Assembly (NCBI GenBank): GCA_002439805.1
Contig: DJPQ01000099.1
Span: forward strand, 3,246-46,573
DNA length: 43,328 nucleotides
DNA from: Bacteroidales bacterium UBA6408
Lineage (GTDB): Bacteria; Bacteroidota; Bacteroidia; Bacteroidales; UBA932
Direction of reading: 5' to 3'
Below the pieces are notes generated by a model that was given only the letters and a program-made list of their open reading frames with translations, was not told where the DNA came from and did not search any database. Both the position numbers and the translations under genes were made by a program. Shown in pieces: positions 24,207-34,066 of the stretch (the stretch's first letter is position 1; each line of letters begins with the position of its first letter).

Positions 24207-25173
24207 GGATGGAGAGGCAGGCGGCGCGGTCGGCGGCGAGCTGGTCGCGGAGGGCGGCGGTGGAGGAGAAGCGGGTCTCGCCACGGAGGCGTTTCATGAA
24301 TGAAATCCTGAGGGGGAGACCGTAGATGTCCTCGTCGAAACCGAAGATGTTGGTCTCTATCGTGATGTTCGCGCCGAGATTCACCGTCGGGCGGGAGCCT
24401 ATGTTGCACATTCCGTACAGGACACGCGCTCCTTGGTTCATCCTGTCAGCTCCGGAAACGCCACATGAGACGGGCGTGATGCCGGGCGCTACGGGAAATG
24501 CAGGAACAAGACCGGATTCCCCCGCCAGGGCGGGAAACTCCACCCGTACCAGATACACCCCGTTCTCGGGAATGAGCTTCAGAGGCTCATAGAGCTGCAT
24601 ATTCGCCGTCGGGAAGCCGAGAGTGCGGCCGATGCGGTTGCCGGAGACAACCACCCCGTTCAGGAAATAGTCGTAGCCCAGCATCGCCGAAGCGGTCTCG
24701 ACCTCTCCGGCGGAAAGTGCCGAGCGAATCTTCGTCGAGCTTATGTCGCCGAGAGCCGTGCATGGAATCAGCTCGACTCCGAGCCGGGAGGCAATCCCGC
24801 GCACCGCCGAGGCGTCAGCCCCGTCAGAGCCGACCCTGTTGTCGTAGCCGAAGACCATGGCCGTGCAGCCGAAACGCCCGACGAGCCAGTCCCGGATGTA
24901 CTGCTCCGCCGTAAGGCCGGCGAACTCGCGGCTGAACTGAATCACCTCCACCCTGTCAACGCCGAGCGAGAGGAGCAGTTCGCGCTTTTCAGAAAAGGAA
25001 GTCAGCAACCGCAGCTGTGGCGCGTCCTGCTGGAGCACCGCGCGCGGATGCGGACGGAAAGTAACAATCACGGAGTCCGTCCCGCGCTCCCGGGCGGCCG
25101 AGACAAGCTGTCCCACGACCGACCTGTGTCCGAGATGGACCCCGTCAAAAAAACCGGTGGCAATTACAGCCAT
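24187..25173 (-). CDS. ribF: bifunctional riboflavin kinase/FAD synthetase
   Basis: The 328-residue product makes FMN from riboflavin and FAD from FMN. The N-terminal adenylyltransferase has GFFDGVHLGH (7-16) and SSTKIR (145-150). The flavokinase has GFPTAN (186-191), GSRPT (259-263) and the likely catalytic Glu273 in TIETNIFGFD. About 35 extra residues (212-250) rich in Pro, Gly and Ala sit between the first kinase strand and the YGMCNIGSRPT strand, longer than usual. The start overlaps the end of the GT3-GT35 gene by 10 bases, so the gene appears to be the last member of the glycogen cluster. Its 3' end lies in a tandem repeat. Confidence 0.95.
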   Translation of the reverse strand: MAVIATGFFDGVHLGHRSVVGQLVSAARERGTDSVIVTFRPHPRAVLQQDAPQLRLLTSFSEKRELLLSLGVDRVEVIQFSREFAGLTAEQYIRDWLVGRFGCTAMVFGYDNRVGSDGADASAVRGIASRLGVELIPCTALGDISSTKIRSALSAGEVETASAMLGYDYFLNGVVVSGNRIGRTLGFPTANMQLYEPLKLIPENGVYLVRVEFPALAGESGLVPAFPVAPGITPVSCGVSGADRMNQGARVLYGMCNIGSRPTVNLGANITIETNIFGFDEDIYGLPLRISFMKRLRGETRFSSTAALRDQLAADRAACLSILGQIAK

Positions 25174-28100
25174 CTCACGAGTTCAAAATCCTGTCTGTGA
25201 GGCAGAAGCGGATTCTTCGCATAGATTCTTCCGGCCACCTGATAGACTCCTGTGGTCTCAGGAAGGACAGAAGCCTCGTACTTCACGATGCCGTCGTTCA
25301 CCTCAACCGGAGAGCATTCGCACTTCTCCACGATGTGCATCCTGTTCTTGGCGTCCTGAGTGGCAAAGAGGAACTCCACGCCAATCTCCGACGGGTCGAG
25401 GTCACCGATGTTGAGAACCACATCAGCCTTGTACTCGTGTCCGATTGAGACGTTCCCGGCCGCGCTGTCAGGCTTGGTGACGGAAACGACCTCGACCTGT
25501 CCCCAGTCGCGGCGCATATGCTTCTTCCATGAGGCAATCTCGCGTGCAACCTTGTAGTCATCGGCGACGAGGGACTCATAACGCCTTGACTGAGGATTGT
25601 AGTACTGGTTCACATAGTCGGTGAGCATCCTGTTCGTGGTGAAGTTGCAGGCAACCTGGGCCACGGTGTTCTTCACATACTCAATCCACGATGCGGAACG
25701 TCCCGTCGCAGGGTCCTTGTGATAGAACGTAGGGGCGATGTCATTCTCGATAATCGTGTATATCGTCGCCGCGTCAAGCTCGTCCTGATAGTTCTGGTCA
25801 TCGTAGGTACGCTCCATAGGCAGAGCCCATCCGCAGCCCGGCTTGTAGCCCTCGACCCACCATCCGTCGAGCACGGAGAAGTGCATCACGCCGTTCATGG
25901 CTGCCTTCTCGCCGGACGTTCCGGAAGCCTCCAGAGGGCGCGTAGGGTTGTTCATCCACACATCCACGCCCTGAACGAGGTATTTCGCGAGGGTGATGTC
26001 ATAGTTCGGGATAAAGACAATCTTTCCGATGAAGCGGTCCTGCTTCGAGATGTCGACAATCATCTTGATGAGATCCTGGCCGGCCTTGTCGGCAGGGTGC
26101 GCCTTTCCGGCAAAAAGGAACTGAACCGGACGCTCCGGGTCGTTCACAATCTCGCTAAGGCGGTCGAGGTCGCGGAAGAGCAGGTGTGCACGCTTATAGG
26201 TGGCGAAACGGCGGGCGAAGCCGATTGTGAGGACATCGTCGCGAAGGGTATCCTTGATGGTGACAATCTGGCGCGGAGAGTAGTGGTTCGACTCAGTCGT
26301 GTCGGAAAGACGCTCCTTAACCTCGGCTATGAGCTTCTTGCGCAGTTCAGTGCGGACAGACCATACGGTCTCGTCGGAAACCTTATATATTCCCTCGAAG
26401 CAGCTCTTGTCGTAGTGATGTGTCGCGAACTCCTTGCCGAACACCTTGGAATGGATTTCCTTCCACTCGGGAGCCGTCCATGTCGGGTAGTGAACGCCGT
26501 TTGTCACGTAACTTATGTGCAGTTCCTCCGGCAGATAGCCCGGATACATAGGCGCGAATATCTCCTGGCTCACCTTGCCGTGCAGCCATGACACGCCATT
26601 GACCTCCTGCGAAATGTTTGCGGCGAGGTTACTCATCGAGAACTTCTCGTTAGGGTCGGCGCCGTTCAGCTTGCCCAGTCCCATAAGGGTCTCCCAGTCA
26701 ATCTTGAGGCGCTGCGGATAATGGCCGATGTACTTGCGGAGAAGACCCTCGTCAAAAGCGTCATGCCCGGCCGGAACCGGAGTATGGGTCGTATAAAGAG
26801 ACGATGAACGGATGACCTCCATAGCCTCGCCGAAGCTGAGGTTCTGCTGCTCGATGTACTCGCGCAGCCTCTCAAGCCCGATGAACGCCGCGTGACCCTC
26901 GTTGCAGTGATATACCTGCGGCCAGTAGCCTATCTTGCGAAGGGCACGGATACCGCCGACTCCCAAAAGGAGCTCCTGCTTCAGACGGTTCTCCCAGTCG
27001 CCGCCGTAAAGATGGTAGGTGACCTCCCTGTCCTCCTGAAGGTTGTCCTCATAGTCGGTGTCAAGCAGATAAAGCTCAGTCCTTCCGACGTTCACGAGCC
27101 ACAGGCGGGCGTTGATGTTGCGTCCCGGGAAAGCTATGCTTATCGTCACCCAGTTGCCGTCCTTGTCGCGGACAGGCTCTGCGGGGGTCTTCATGAAATC
27201 CTGCGCGTCATACTTGGAGACCTGCGCACCCTGCGCGGAGAGAATCTGCGTAAAATATCCGTAGCGGTAGAAAAGCCCCACTGCCACGAGGTTCACGTTC
27301 ATGTCCGAAGTCTCCTTGAGGTAGTCGCCGGCGAGTATGCCGAGACCGCCGGAATAAATCTTCAGCGACGTGTCAAGGCCATATTCCATACAGAAATACG
27401 CCACAGACGGATTAGTCCTCTTCGCCTTCAGCCCCATATACTCGTCAAACTCGTCCTTCACCGCCTTGAGCTGGCCGAGAAATTCGACGTCGGAACTCAG
27501 CTTCTTGAACTGCTTGAGGCTCACGCGGTCCAGCAGCGCGATAGGATTCTCCCCGCAGGCCTTCCAGGCCTCAGGATCTATTGACTTGAAAAGATTCTTT
27601 GCCGACTCGTTCCAGCACCACCACAGATTCTTCGACAGAATCTCCAGATCCTTCAGTGCCTCAGGCAGATGCCTTGAGACGAAAACGCTGCTCCACGACG
27701 GCTGATTTACTTCATTCTTCTTGTACTCCATTGGTTTCTCATCCCTGAACTCCGGGAATGCTCCTTTTTCTGATATAACTTTATTTAATGCCTTTGAATA
27801 TGCTTCCTTATAATAGACTATGTTGTTCTCCCACAGCGCGATGTTCGAGACGTCACGGGCATTTTCCATATAGCCCTGACGAGTCTCGGCGGTAAGGGAG
27901 GCTATCTCGCGAATCCTTCCCACGGTCTCCTCCACGACATTGTTGTAGTTAGAGTCGTTCCTCGTGACCACGGTGATGCCCGGATGCTGTTTCCCGTAGT
28001 GTCCGCGAACCCACAGCCCGAATCCGGCGAGCGAGGTCGTGAGAGTCGGGACCTTGAATGCAAGTGACTCCAGAGGGGTATATCCCCAAGGCTCGTAGTA

Positions 28101-29399
28101 GGACGGGAACACGGCGAGATCCATTCCGTTGAGAAGGTCATAGTAGGACATATTGAATATTCCGTCGTTGCCGTTGAGATAGGACGGAATGAAATATGCC
28201 TTCACTTTCGTATGCTCCGAATTGTCGAGCCCCAGCTGCGCGAGACGATGGGATATGGCGTCGTACTCCGGATTCATGAGGTAGTGAGAAATCTGCGTCG
28301 TGTATGACGAGCCGCTGCCTCCGAGCTTGGCGACAAGTTCCTTGTCCGCACCATGGTGTCCGGAAGGTATCATTATGAACGCCTGAATGTTACGACCGCT
28401 GTAGTCGGAACGATTGAGACGATCGAGCGCGTCGATGAAAACGTCGATGCCCTTGTTCTTCCACTCGTAGCGTCCGCCGATGCACATGAGCATCGCGTCA
28501 TCAGGCACCTCAGTACCCGACATCGCTGAAGCCACAGAAATGAGCCGCCTGCGCGCCTCTTTGCGCTTTGCCGGATATTCCTCATCCGACGGGGTGAAGC
28601 TCGGCTCGAAGCCGTTCGGAGTCACCACATCCACAGCGCGGCCGAGGAAATGACGGCACTCCTGCGCGGTGATTTCGCTGACGGTCGTGAACACGTCCGC
28701 GTTCCGCGCCGAGGTCTTTTCGAGGGAGTGACGGGCCATGACATTGAACTCCCGCGCCTTGGCATCCGGGTCGTAGCTGTCAAGCGCGTCGTAGAGAGGC
28801 AGGTTGTTGCCGGCGATGCAGCGACCGAGAACCGTGGCGTGCGTCGTGAAGACCGTCGCAATCGGAAGCCCGGTATGCCTGATGTAGAGGAGTCCGGCAC
28901 CGGTCATCCACTCGTGAAACTGCGCCACGACCTTGTCGGAAGGAAAGAGGTTGTACTTGTAGAAACTCTCTATGACCTTACCCGCAGCATAGCCGAACAG
29001 AGCGGATTCCTTATAGTCCCAATTTCCGGTGATGGAATCCACTCCGAACTCCTTCCAATACTCAGTCAGAATCTCGTTCTGGGAGGTTATGAACTGTTTG
29101 AAATCGACAAGTATGGCAATCGGCTGCCCAGGCACGTTCCACTTTCCGATTCTCACGCGAAGCCCCTCCGCAGCAGCGGCGGCCTTCCATGACTTGAATA
29201 GAAGCGGATCCTCTGTAAAATCCGGATTGCTTGCAGTGTGCATCCACACGTCCGGCCCGATGAGGATATGATGCCGCTTGTATTCGGCCTTTAGGTTCAG
29301 CGCCTTGGTCGCGATGACCGTATAGATGCCGCCTACCTTGTTGCAGACTTCCCAGCTGACTTCAAACAGGTAGTCCGGTCTGATGATGTTTTGTTCCAT
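25164..29399 (-). CDS. GT3 glycogen synthase-GT35 alpha-glucan phosphorylase fusion
   Basis: The 1411-residue product joins two glycogen enzymes. Residues 1 to about 545 match eukaryote-type GT3 glycogen synthase: KVGGIYTV near the start, QFHEW, and PSYYEPWGYTPLES with the two catalytic-region glutamates. After a linker, LPEALKDLEILSKNLWWCW opens a GT35 phosphorylase of the short bacterial alpha-glucan type, with EASGTSGEKAAMNG holding the PLP-binding Lys1165. A further C-terminal region of about 130 residues looks beta-rich. GT3 enzymes use UDP-glucose; GT35 releases glucose-1-phosphate. Synthesis and breakdown would thus be tied in one chain. The gene lies three bases after the GH57 gene and overlaps ribF. 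I believe similar fusions occur in other Bacteroidetes. Confidence 0.9.
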   Translation of the reverse strand: MEQNIIRPDYLFEVSWEVCNKVGGIYTVIATKALNLKAEYKRHHILIGPDVWMHTASNPDFTEDPLLFKSWKAAAAAEGLRVRIGKWNVPGQPIAILVDFKQFITSQNEILTEYWKEFGVDSITGNWDYKESALFGYAAGKVIESFYKYNLFPSDKVVAQFHEWMTGAGLLYIRHTGLPIATVFTTHATVLGRCIAGNNLPLYDALDSYDPDAKAREFNVMARHSLEKTSARNADVFTTVSEITAQECRHFLGRAVDVVTPNGFEPSFTPSDEEYPAKRKEARRRLISVASAMSGTEVPDDAMLMCIGGRYEWKNKGIDVFIDALDRLNRSDYSGRNIQAFIMIPSGHHGADKELVAKLGGSGSSYTTQISHYLMNPEYDAISHRLAQLGLDNSEHTKVKAYFIPSYLNGNDGIFNMSYYDLLNGMDLAVFPSYYEPWGYTPLESLAFKVPTLTTSLAGFGLWVRGHYGKQHPGITVVTRNDSNYNNVVEETVGRIREIASLTAETRQGYMENARDVSNIALWENNIVYYKEAYSKALNKVISEKGAFPEFRDEKPMEYKKNEVNQPSWSSVFVSRHLPEALKDLEILSKNLWWCWNESAKNLFKSIDPEAWKACGENPIALLDRVSLKQFKKLSSDVEFLGQLKAVKDEFDEYMGLKAKRTNPSVAYFCMEYGLDTSLKIYSGGLGILAGDYLKETSDMNVNLVAVGLFYRYGYFTQILSAQGAQVSKYDAQDFMKTPAEPVRDKDGNWVTISIAFPGRNINARLWLVNVGRTELYLLDTDYEDNLQEDREVTYHLYGGDWENRLKQELLLGVGGIRALRKIGYWPQVYHCNEGHAAFIGLERLREYIEQQNLSFGEAMEVIRSSSLYTTHTPVPAGHDAFDEGLLRKYIGHYPQRLKIDWETLMGLGKLNGADPNEKFSMSNLAANISQEVNGVSWLHGKVSQEIFAPMYPGYLPEELHISYVTNGVHYPTWTAPEWKEIHSKVFGKEFATHHYDKSCFEGIYKVSDETVWSVRTELRKKLIAEVKERLSDTTESNHYSPRQIVTIKDTLRDDVLTIGFARRFATYKRAHLLFRDLDRLSEIVNDPERPVQFLFAGKAHPADKAGQDLIKMIVDISKQDRFIGKIVFIPNYDITLAKYLVQGVDVWMNNPTRPLEASGTSGEKAAMNGVMHFSVLDGWWVEGYKPGCGWALPMERTYDDQNYQDELDAATIYTIIENDIAPTFYHKDPATGRSASWIEYVKNTVAQVACNFTTNRMLTDYVNQYYNPQSRRYESLVADDYKVAREIASWKKHMRRDWGQVEVVSVTKPDSAAGNVSIGHEYKADVVLNIGDLDPSEIGVEFLFATQDAKNRMHIVEKCECSPVEVNDGIVKYEASVLPETTGVYQVAGRIYAKNPLLPHRQDFELVRWL

Positions 29400-29402
29400 T
29401 TA

Positions 29403-30605
29403 TTATTTCTGTTCCTTTGAGGACAATGCCTGATCCACACGAATCATGAAGTCGCTCAGTACGTTCATATAGTTGATGAATGCCTCGTAAGGCGTGTCAT
29501 ACGGGTTGAAATACTTGTGCACCGCGCCGTCGGAGAAATACTTGGTGCACATATAGTAGAAGTGGTCGCTCTCCTGAAGATGTCCGAAATCTGCCCAGAG
29601 CTCGGCGTCGTTCAGCAGGGACAGCTTCTCGGAAAGGGAGTAGAGCTTGCTGAAGGCCTCGTTCTGAAGCTCGTTTCCGAGCCATGCCGAGGTGTCACGT
29701 TCCTCGTCCGCCCAGGAAATCGCGTCCGGAATGTCGAGCACGGCAACGGCCTTGTGCTTTCTGGCCGCACGTGACGGAGTGACAAACTCGAACTCTCCGT
29801 CGGCTATGACCGCCGAAGGAAGGTACTTCATGAAGTCGAATATTCCCGACGCGGCGCTCTGATGCTCTCCGAAGGTCTCGTAGTCCATAAAGAGGTTCAC
29901 TATCTCGCCGTCACCGGCCTTAAGCCACGAAAGATATTTGTCAACGGTCACCGGCCAGTTATCCCAGTTTCTGTCAGAGAATCGGAAAGCGATGTCGTCG
30001 CTCAGTCCGGAATTGCGCAGGAGAAGCTTCTGCACGTGTTTCGCGGTCGATTTGTACACATAGTTCGGGCTCTGCCATCCGAGTATATGCTTCGCGCCTT
30101 CGGTCAGTATGGTCTTGAATCCCAATGAATCCACCATATCGGCGATGTCGTCGGAGTAAATCAGCTCCGTGTTGCGGAAAGTAGTCGGAGTTACCCCGAA
30201 ATAATGCTCTATAGCCGCCTTGTGCTTGAGAACCTGATGCTTGAACTCGGGCTCCGAAGCGAGGGATGCAAGCGAGTGATAGTAGGTCTCGGAAAGAAAT
30301 TCCACGCAGCCGGTCGCGGCAAGCGCACGGAAACTGTCAAGAACCTCCGGGCAGTAGCGGTCGAACTGCTCCAGAGCCGTTCCGGTGATTGAGAACGCAA
30401 CCTTGAACGCCCCATTGTTCGCCTTAATCTGCTCAAGAAGCAACTCATTCATCGGAAGATAGCACTTCTTGGCGACACGCCGCAGGATGGTGCGGTTCGT
30501 GAAGTCATCGTAATAATGGGAGTTCTTGCCGATGTCGAAGAACCTGTATTGCCTCAACCGCAGCGGCTGATGAACCTGAAAATACAGACAAACAGACTTT
30601 TTCAT
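29403..30605 (-). CDS. GH57 alpha-amylase/glucanotransferase-like enzyme
   Basis: The 400-residue product starts with YFQVHQPLRLRQY, the first conserved GH57 region. The nucleophile is likely Glu147 in TFRNTELIYSD, and the acid/base Asp241 in LFMDYETFGEH. It has no signal peptide, so it acts in the cytoplasm. GH57 enzymes cut or rearrange alpha-1,4-glucans; family members include amylases, 4-alpha-glucanotransferases and branching enzymes. At 400 residues it corresponds to the short intracellular alpha-amylase-like group. Position between the GT4 gene (53 bases) and the GT3-GT35 gene (3 bases) supports a role in glycogen turnover. Confidence 0.9.
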   Translation of the reverse strand: MKKSVCLYFQVHQPLRLRQYRFFDIGKNSHYYDDFTNRTILRRVAKKCYLPMNELLLEQIKANNGAFKVAFSITGTALEQFDRYCPEVLDSFRALAATGCVEFLSETYYHSLASLASEPEFKHQVLKHKAAIEHYFGVTPTTFRNTELIYSDDIADMVDSLGFKTILTEGAKHILGWQSPNYVYKSTAKHVQKLLLRNSGLSDDIAFRFSDRNWDNWPVTVDKYLSWLKAGDGEIVNLFMDYETFGEHQSAASGIFDFMKYLPSAVIADGEFEFVTPSRAARKHKAVAVLDIPDAISWADEERDTSAWLGNELQNEAFSKLYSLSEKLSLLNDAELWADFGHLQESDHFYYMCTKYFSDGAVHKYFNPYDTPYEAFINYMNVLSDFMIRVDQALSSKEQK

Positions 30606-30658
30606 ATATATAAATCTTTTATTATCAATAACATACCCTCTTTATTCCAAACATCCGG

Positions 30659-31948
30659 CTACTTCACCACGGACTCATAAACAGCCTTGATCTTCGCGGC
30701 GGCGGCGGTCCACTTGAGGGCGTTCACCTCATCATAACCGCAGCGCGTGGCGAATTCGGACAATGCCGGATAGTTCAGCAGGCCGTAAATCGCGTCTGAC
30801 ATAGCATCTACGTCCCAGAAATCGACCTTGAGCGCATATTTGAGCACCTCGGCGCAGCCCGACTGCTTGGAAATGATTGAAGGAACATTGGTCTGCATCG
30901 CCTCAAGCGGCGAGATTCCGAAGGGCTCGGAGATGGACGGCATCACATAGACGTCCGACAGGGCGAACATCTTCCTCACGTCGTCGCCCCGCAGGAAGCC
31001 CGTGAAATGAAACCTGTCAGCGATGCCCAGACGCGCCACATGAAGTATGCACCTGTTCAGCATGTCTCCGCTGCCGGCCATCACGAAACGCACGTTGTCG
31101 CACCTCTTGAGCACCTTTGCGGCCGCCTCGATGAAGTATTCCGGTCCCTTCTGATAGGTCACGCGGCCGAGAAATGTGACAATCTTGTCCTTGACGCCCC
31201 TTTGCACGGTGATGCCGGAACGTCCGGAGAAATCCACTGCATTGTGGACGGTGACGACCTTGGACGGGTCTATGCCATACTTGTTTATGACAATGTTTCT
31301 CGTGAGTTCGCTCACCGTGATGACCTTGTCGGCCGCCTCCATTCCCCTCTTCTCGAGATCATATACACGGGTGTCTATGTTGTCGTCGCTCGCACGGTCG
31401 AACGAAGTCGCATGGACATGGACGACAAGCGGCTTGCCCGTGAGCTGTTTGGCGGCGATGCCGGCGAGGTAGGTCAGCCAGTCATGGGCATGGATGACAT
31501 CGAACTCATCCCTGTGCTGAAGGGCAATCGTGCCCCCTACCATTCCGTAGCGGGCGACCTCTTCCATGAGGTTTGTCCCGTACTTGCCGGAAAACTGGAA
31601 TTTCTGGCCGTAAGTTATGCGGAAGTCCTTAATCTGGCGGGCCCGCTCCTCCTCAACCACGTCGGCGAAATCCTCCGGCGAGACATAAGGGACCATATTC
31701 GTGCCCACATGGACGAAGCGAACCTTCCCGAGAAACTCATCCACAGTCTCGGACATGGTGTCGACTGCCACATCGCTCGCATTGATTATGCGGACGGCGG
31801 ACTGGTCCTCGTCCCCCGAGGCGGACGGCATCACAAAAAGGACCTCAACACCGTTCTCGGCAAGACCCTTGGTCATTCCGTAGCAGGCAGTGCCGAGACC
31901 GCCGGCGATATGCGGCGGGAACTCCCAGCCGAACATTAGCACTCTCAT
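30659..31948 (-). CDS. GT4 glycosyltransferase, glycogen synthase-like
   Basis: The 429-residue product has a GT-B fold: MRVLMFGWEFPPHIAGGLG at the N-terminus (acceptor and nucleotide loop), HAHDWLT, and SISEPFGISPLEAMQ with the E-x7-E motif near residues 325-335. I chose the ATG at 31948 because it overlaps the debranching-enzyme stop as ATGA and puts the conserved N-terminus at residue 1; an upstream start at 32011 would add 21 unrelated residues. GT4 relatives include ADP- or UDP-glucose glycogen synthases and maltose-1-phosphate synthases. Its place in the cluster suggests glucan synthesis, but the donor is unknown. Confidence 0.85.
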   Translation of the reverse strand: MRVLMFGWEFPPHIAGGLGTACYGMTKGLAENGVEVLFVMPSASGDEDQSAVRIINASDVAVDTMSETVDEFLGKVRFVHVGTNMVPYVSPEDFADVVEEERARQIKDFRITYGQKFQFSGKYGTNLMEEVARYGMVGGTIALQHRDEFDVIHAHDWLTYLAGIAAKQLTGKPLVVHVHATSFDRASDDNIDTRVYDLEKRGMEAADKVITVSELTRNIVINKYGIDPSKVVTVHNAVDFSGRSGITVQRGVKDKIVTFLGRVTYQKGPEYFIEAAAKVLKRCDNVRFVMAGSGDMLNRCILHVARLGIADRFHFTGFLRGDDVRKMFALSDVYVMPSISEPFGISPLEAMQTNVPSIISKQSGCAEVLKYALKVDFWDVDAMSDAIYGLLNYPALSEFATRCGYDEVNALKWTAAAAKIKAVYESVVK

Positions 31949-33993
31949 TTTCTGTTCCTCCCTTTCTTGACGGTTTCTGACTTGACGGTTTCCGATATGG
32001 GTGCGGCACAACCTGCGGCAGTTCCCTCCGGGCCGACTTCAGAAACCTCATCCGCGCCATATGCGGCGGTCCTATACTTGTTCAAAAGATGTTCAACACG
32101 AAGCAGAGCCGCCGTGCTGCAGGCCGAAGAAATCGCGCCGTGCGGCTCGTGAGGAGGGTCTCCGTCATAGAGCTCGGAGAATGCTCCGACACCGTGCTTG
32201 TAGATGTCCTTGTAAAAGCCTTCCACGAGATACTCGGCCCTCTTGAGGTATGAAGGCCCGATCATAGAGAAAGCCTGGGCGATGTAGTAGTCGAGCGGGA
32301 TAATCCACGCGCAACCTTGGTGGTAGGCAAGATCCCGTTCAATCTGCGAGCCCTCATAGACTCCCCTGTAGGCCTCGTTCCTCGGCGACAGGGTGCGGAT
32401 TCCCCGGCTGGTAATCAGCTCATTGGAAATGGTCTGCATGATGGAGGACTTGTAGTCGTCGTTAACGGGGGAATGCTCCAGCGCAATGGCGAACAGCTGA
32501 TTCGGACGGACGGCGGTGTTCTGTCCGGAGTTGTCGACATAATCCGCAAGATAGCCGCGTTCAACCCAGAATGTCCTCTCGAAATTCTCCTCGATCAGAC
32601 GCTTCACCTCACTCCACCTTTCAATGAACGCGGAATTCCTGGGCTCGTACATGGCTTCCATTTCAAGGGCAAAGCAAATGGCGTCGTACCAAAAGGCGTT
32701 TGTCTCCACCTGGTAGCCGGCACGCTCCGTCACCGGCACTCCGTTCACATATGCGTTCATCCACGAAAGCGCGGTGCGCCACTTCTGGGCCCAGAGGAGT
32801 CCATTAGGATGGAGAGCGACCTCGGCACGCCTGCCGGGAAGATAGCTTTCGAGGATTCCCTTCATGGTCTCGCCATACTTCTTCCAGACTCTCTTGGGTT
32901 CTGCGCCGAAGCGGATGTACTGCTGAAGGGCGTCCGCGATGCGCAGAGGCGCCTCGACCTGAGTAGTGCGGCTCGAAAGCCTCTCCTGATTGTCCGCGAT
33001 GAGATTGTCGAGAATTTCTTCGAACTCCTTTGCTCCGGCTCCGGCATATAGCGTAAGCCCCGGAAGCGCGACTACAGTCTCGCGCAGAAGTCCGGTTCCG
33101 AGCCATGTGAGCCCGGCCACTATCTGCTTATGGTCGTTGCGGTTGCAGATGAGAAGGTCCGCGTTGTATTTCAGAAGGTCCGCGTTGGATGTGATTTTGC
33201 CTTTTTTCCTCACGACTGAATTGAACTTGCGTGAAAGCCCCTTCGTGTCCTCGACTGCCGTAGAGCCGGAAATGATCACGGACTCCCCCTTTCTCAGTCT
33301 GAGCGAGAATAATCCTGGCACGAACAAATCCTCACGGCAGTCGAACCCCCGGCGATACTCGTCAGTGTAGGTTATGCCCTTGTACCACGATGGAGCATAG
33401 CGGAATTCGGCTGCCTTCGACAACTGGAGATTAAGATCCGGAAAGCCCTCATACATATTGAAGGACACGCCGTTTTCAATCTCGCGGTAGCCCGTCCGCG
33501 CATCGGGATTTTCGCAGGTGAGCCTGTGGATGCAGCGGAACGCGAGAAAAGGCTTGACGATAAGTTCGCAGGACTCGGGTGAGGAGACGAGTTCGTACTT
33601 TACCATCACCTGATCGGAGTCCGGAGCGAGGATGACCGATTTTCTGAAAGTCGTCTCCCCTATCTTGTAGGTCAGGGTCGGCACGGGCGCGGCCGTGAAA
33701 TCGACGATGTACTTGTGCCCGCGAGGCTCGTAGATGTCCCCGTAGCAGTGAATCCCGAGGTTGAACTGCCTGTGGTTCACGACGATGCTCTCGTCAAGGC
33801 CTGAAAGCAGGATGTGCTTCTCTCCGCCGAACGCATCGACGGGGACGGCCAGCAGTCCGTGGTAGCGCCGCGTGTTGCAGCCCACGACGGTGGTGTTACA
33901 GTACGCCCCCGTCTTGTTTGCTCCGATGATTTCCCTCCTGAGCGAATACTCGAGGTTCACCAGTTCGGATTTGTTGAAACTAAGGAATGCCAT
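31945..33993 (-). CDS. amylo-alpha-1,6-glucosidase (GH133 glycogen debranching enzyme)
   Basis: The 682-residue product has the bacterial debranching-enzyme N-terminal domain (NTRRYHGLL, residues 40-48; YGDIYEPRGHKYIVDF) and a C-terminal (alpha/alpha)6 amylo-1,6-glucosidase domain with ALSWMNAYVNGVPVT, GQNTAVRPNQLFAIAL and YHQGCAWIIPLDYY, all typical. It hydrolyses alpha-1,6 branch stubs in glycogen, in the cytoplasm; no signal peptide is present. Translation is coupled to the GT4 gene through an ATGA overlap. Its start is 73 bases after glgB. A weak imperfect stem in that gap (around 34030) has no clear T run. Confidence 0.92.
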   Translation of the reverse strand: MAFLSFNKSELVNLEYSLRREIIGANKTGAYCNTTVVGCNTRRYHGLLAVPVDAFGGEKHILLSGLDESIVVNHRQFNLGIHCYGDIYEPRGHKYIVDFTAAPVPTLTYKIGETTFRKSVILAPDSDQVMVKYELVSSPESCELIVKPFLAFRCIHRLTCENPDARTGYREIENGVSFNMYEGFPDLNLQLSKAAEFRYAPSWYKGITYTDEYRRGFDCREDLFVPGLFSLRLRKGESVIISGSTAVEDTKGLSRKFNSVVRKKGKITSNADLLKYNADLLICNRNDHKQIVAGLTWLGTGLLRETVVALPGLTLYAGAGAKEFEEILDNLIADNQERLSSRTTQVEAPLRIADALQQYIRFGAEPKRVWKKYGETMKGILESYLPGRRAEVALHPNGLLWAQKWRTALSWMNAYVNGVPVTERAGYQVETNAFWYDAICFALEMEAMYEPRNSAFIERWSEVKRLIEENFERTFWVERGYLADYVDNSGQNTAVRPNQLFAIALEHSPVNDDYKSSIMQTISNELITSRGIRTLSPRNEAYRGVYEGSQIERDLAYHQGCAWIIPLDYYIAQAFSMIGPSYLKRAEYLVEGFYKDIYKHGVGAFSELYDGDPPHEPHGAISSACSTAALLRVEHLLNKYRTAAYGADEVSEVGPEGTAAGCAAPISETVKSETVKKGRNRK

Positions 33994-34066
33994 ATTTCTA
34001 TTATATACTTTTGTTTCTTTTTATCGGCACGCCTTCACGCGCCGTCAAACATATTTTCCACAGAGC

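Noticed and set aside
29403..30605. Reading the GH57 gene as a 1,4-alpha-glucan branching enzyme
   Set aside because: The length and conserved regions fit the short amylase-like GH57 group, and a clear GH13 branching enzyme is already present in the cluster.
34030..34055. Terminator between glgB and the debranching enzyme gene
   Set aside because: The stem is only about six pairs with a wobble and no T run follows it, so it was not listed as a terminator.
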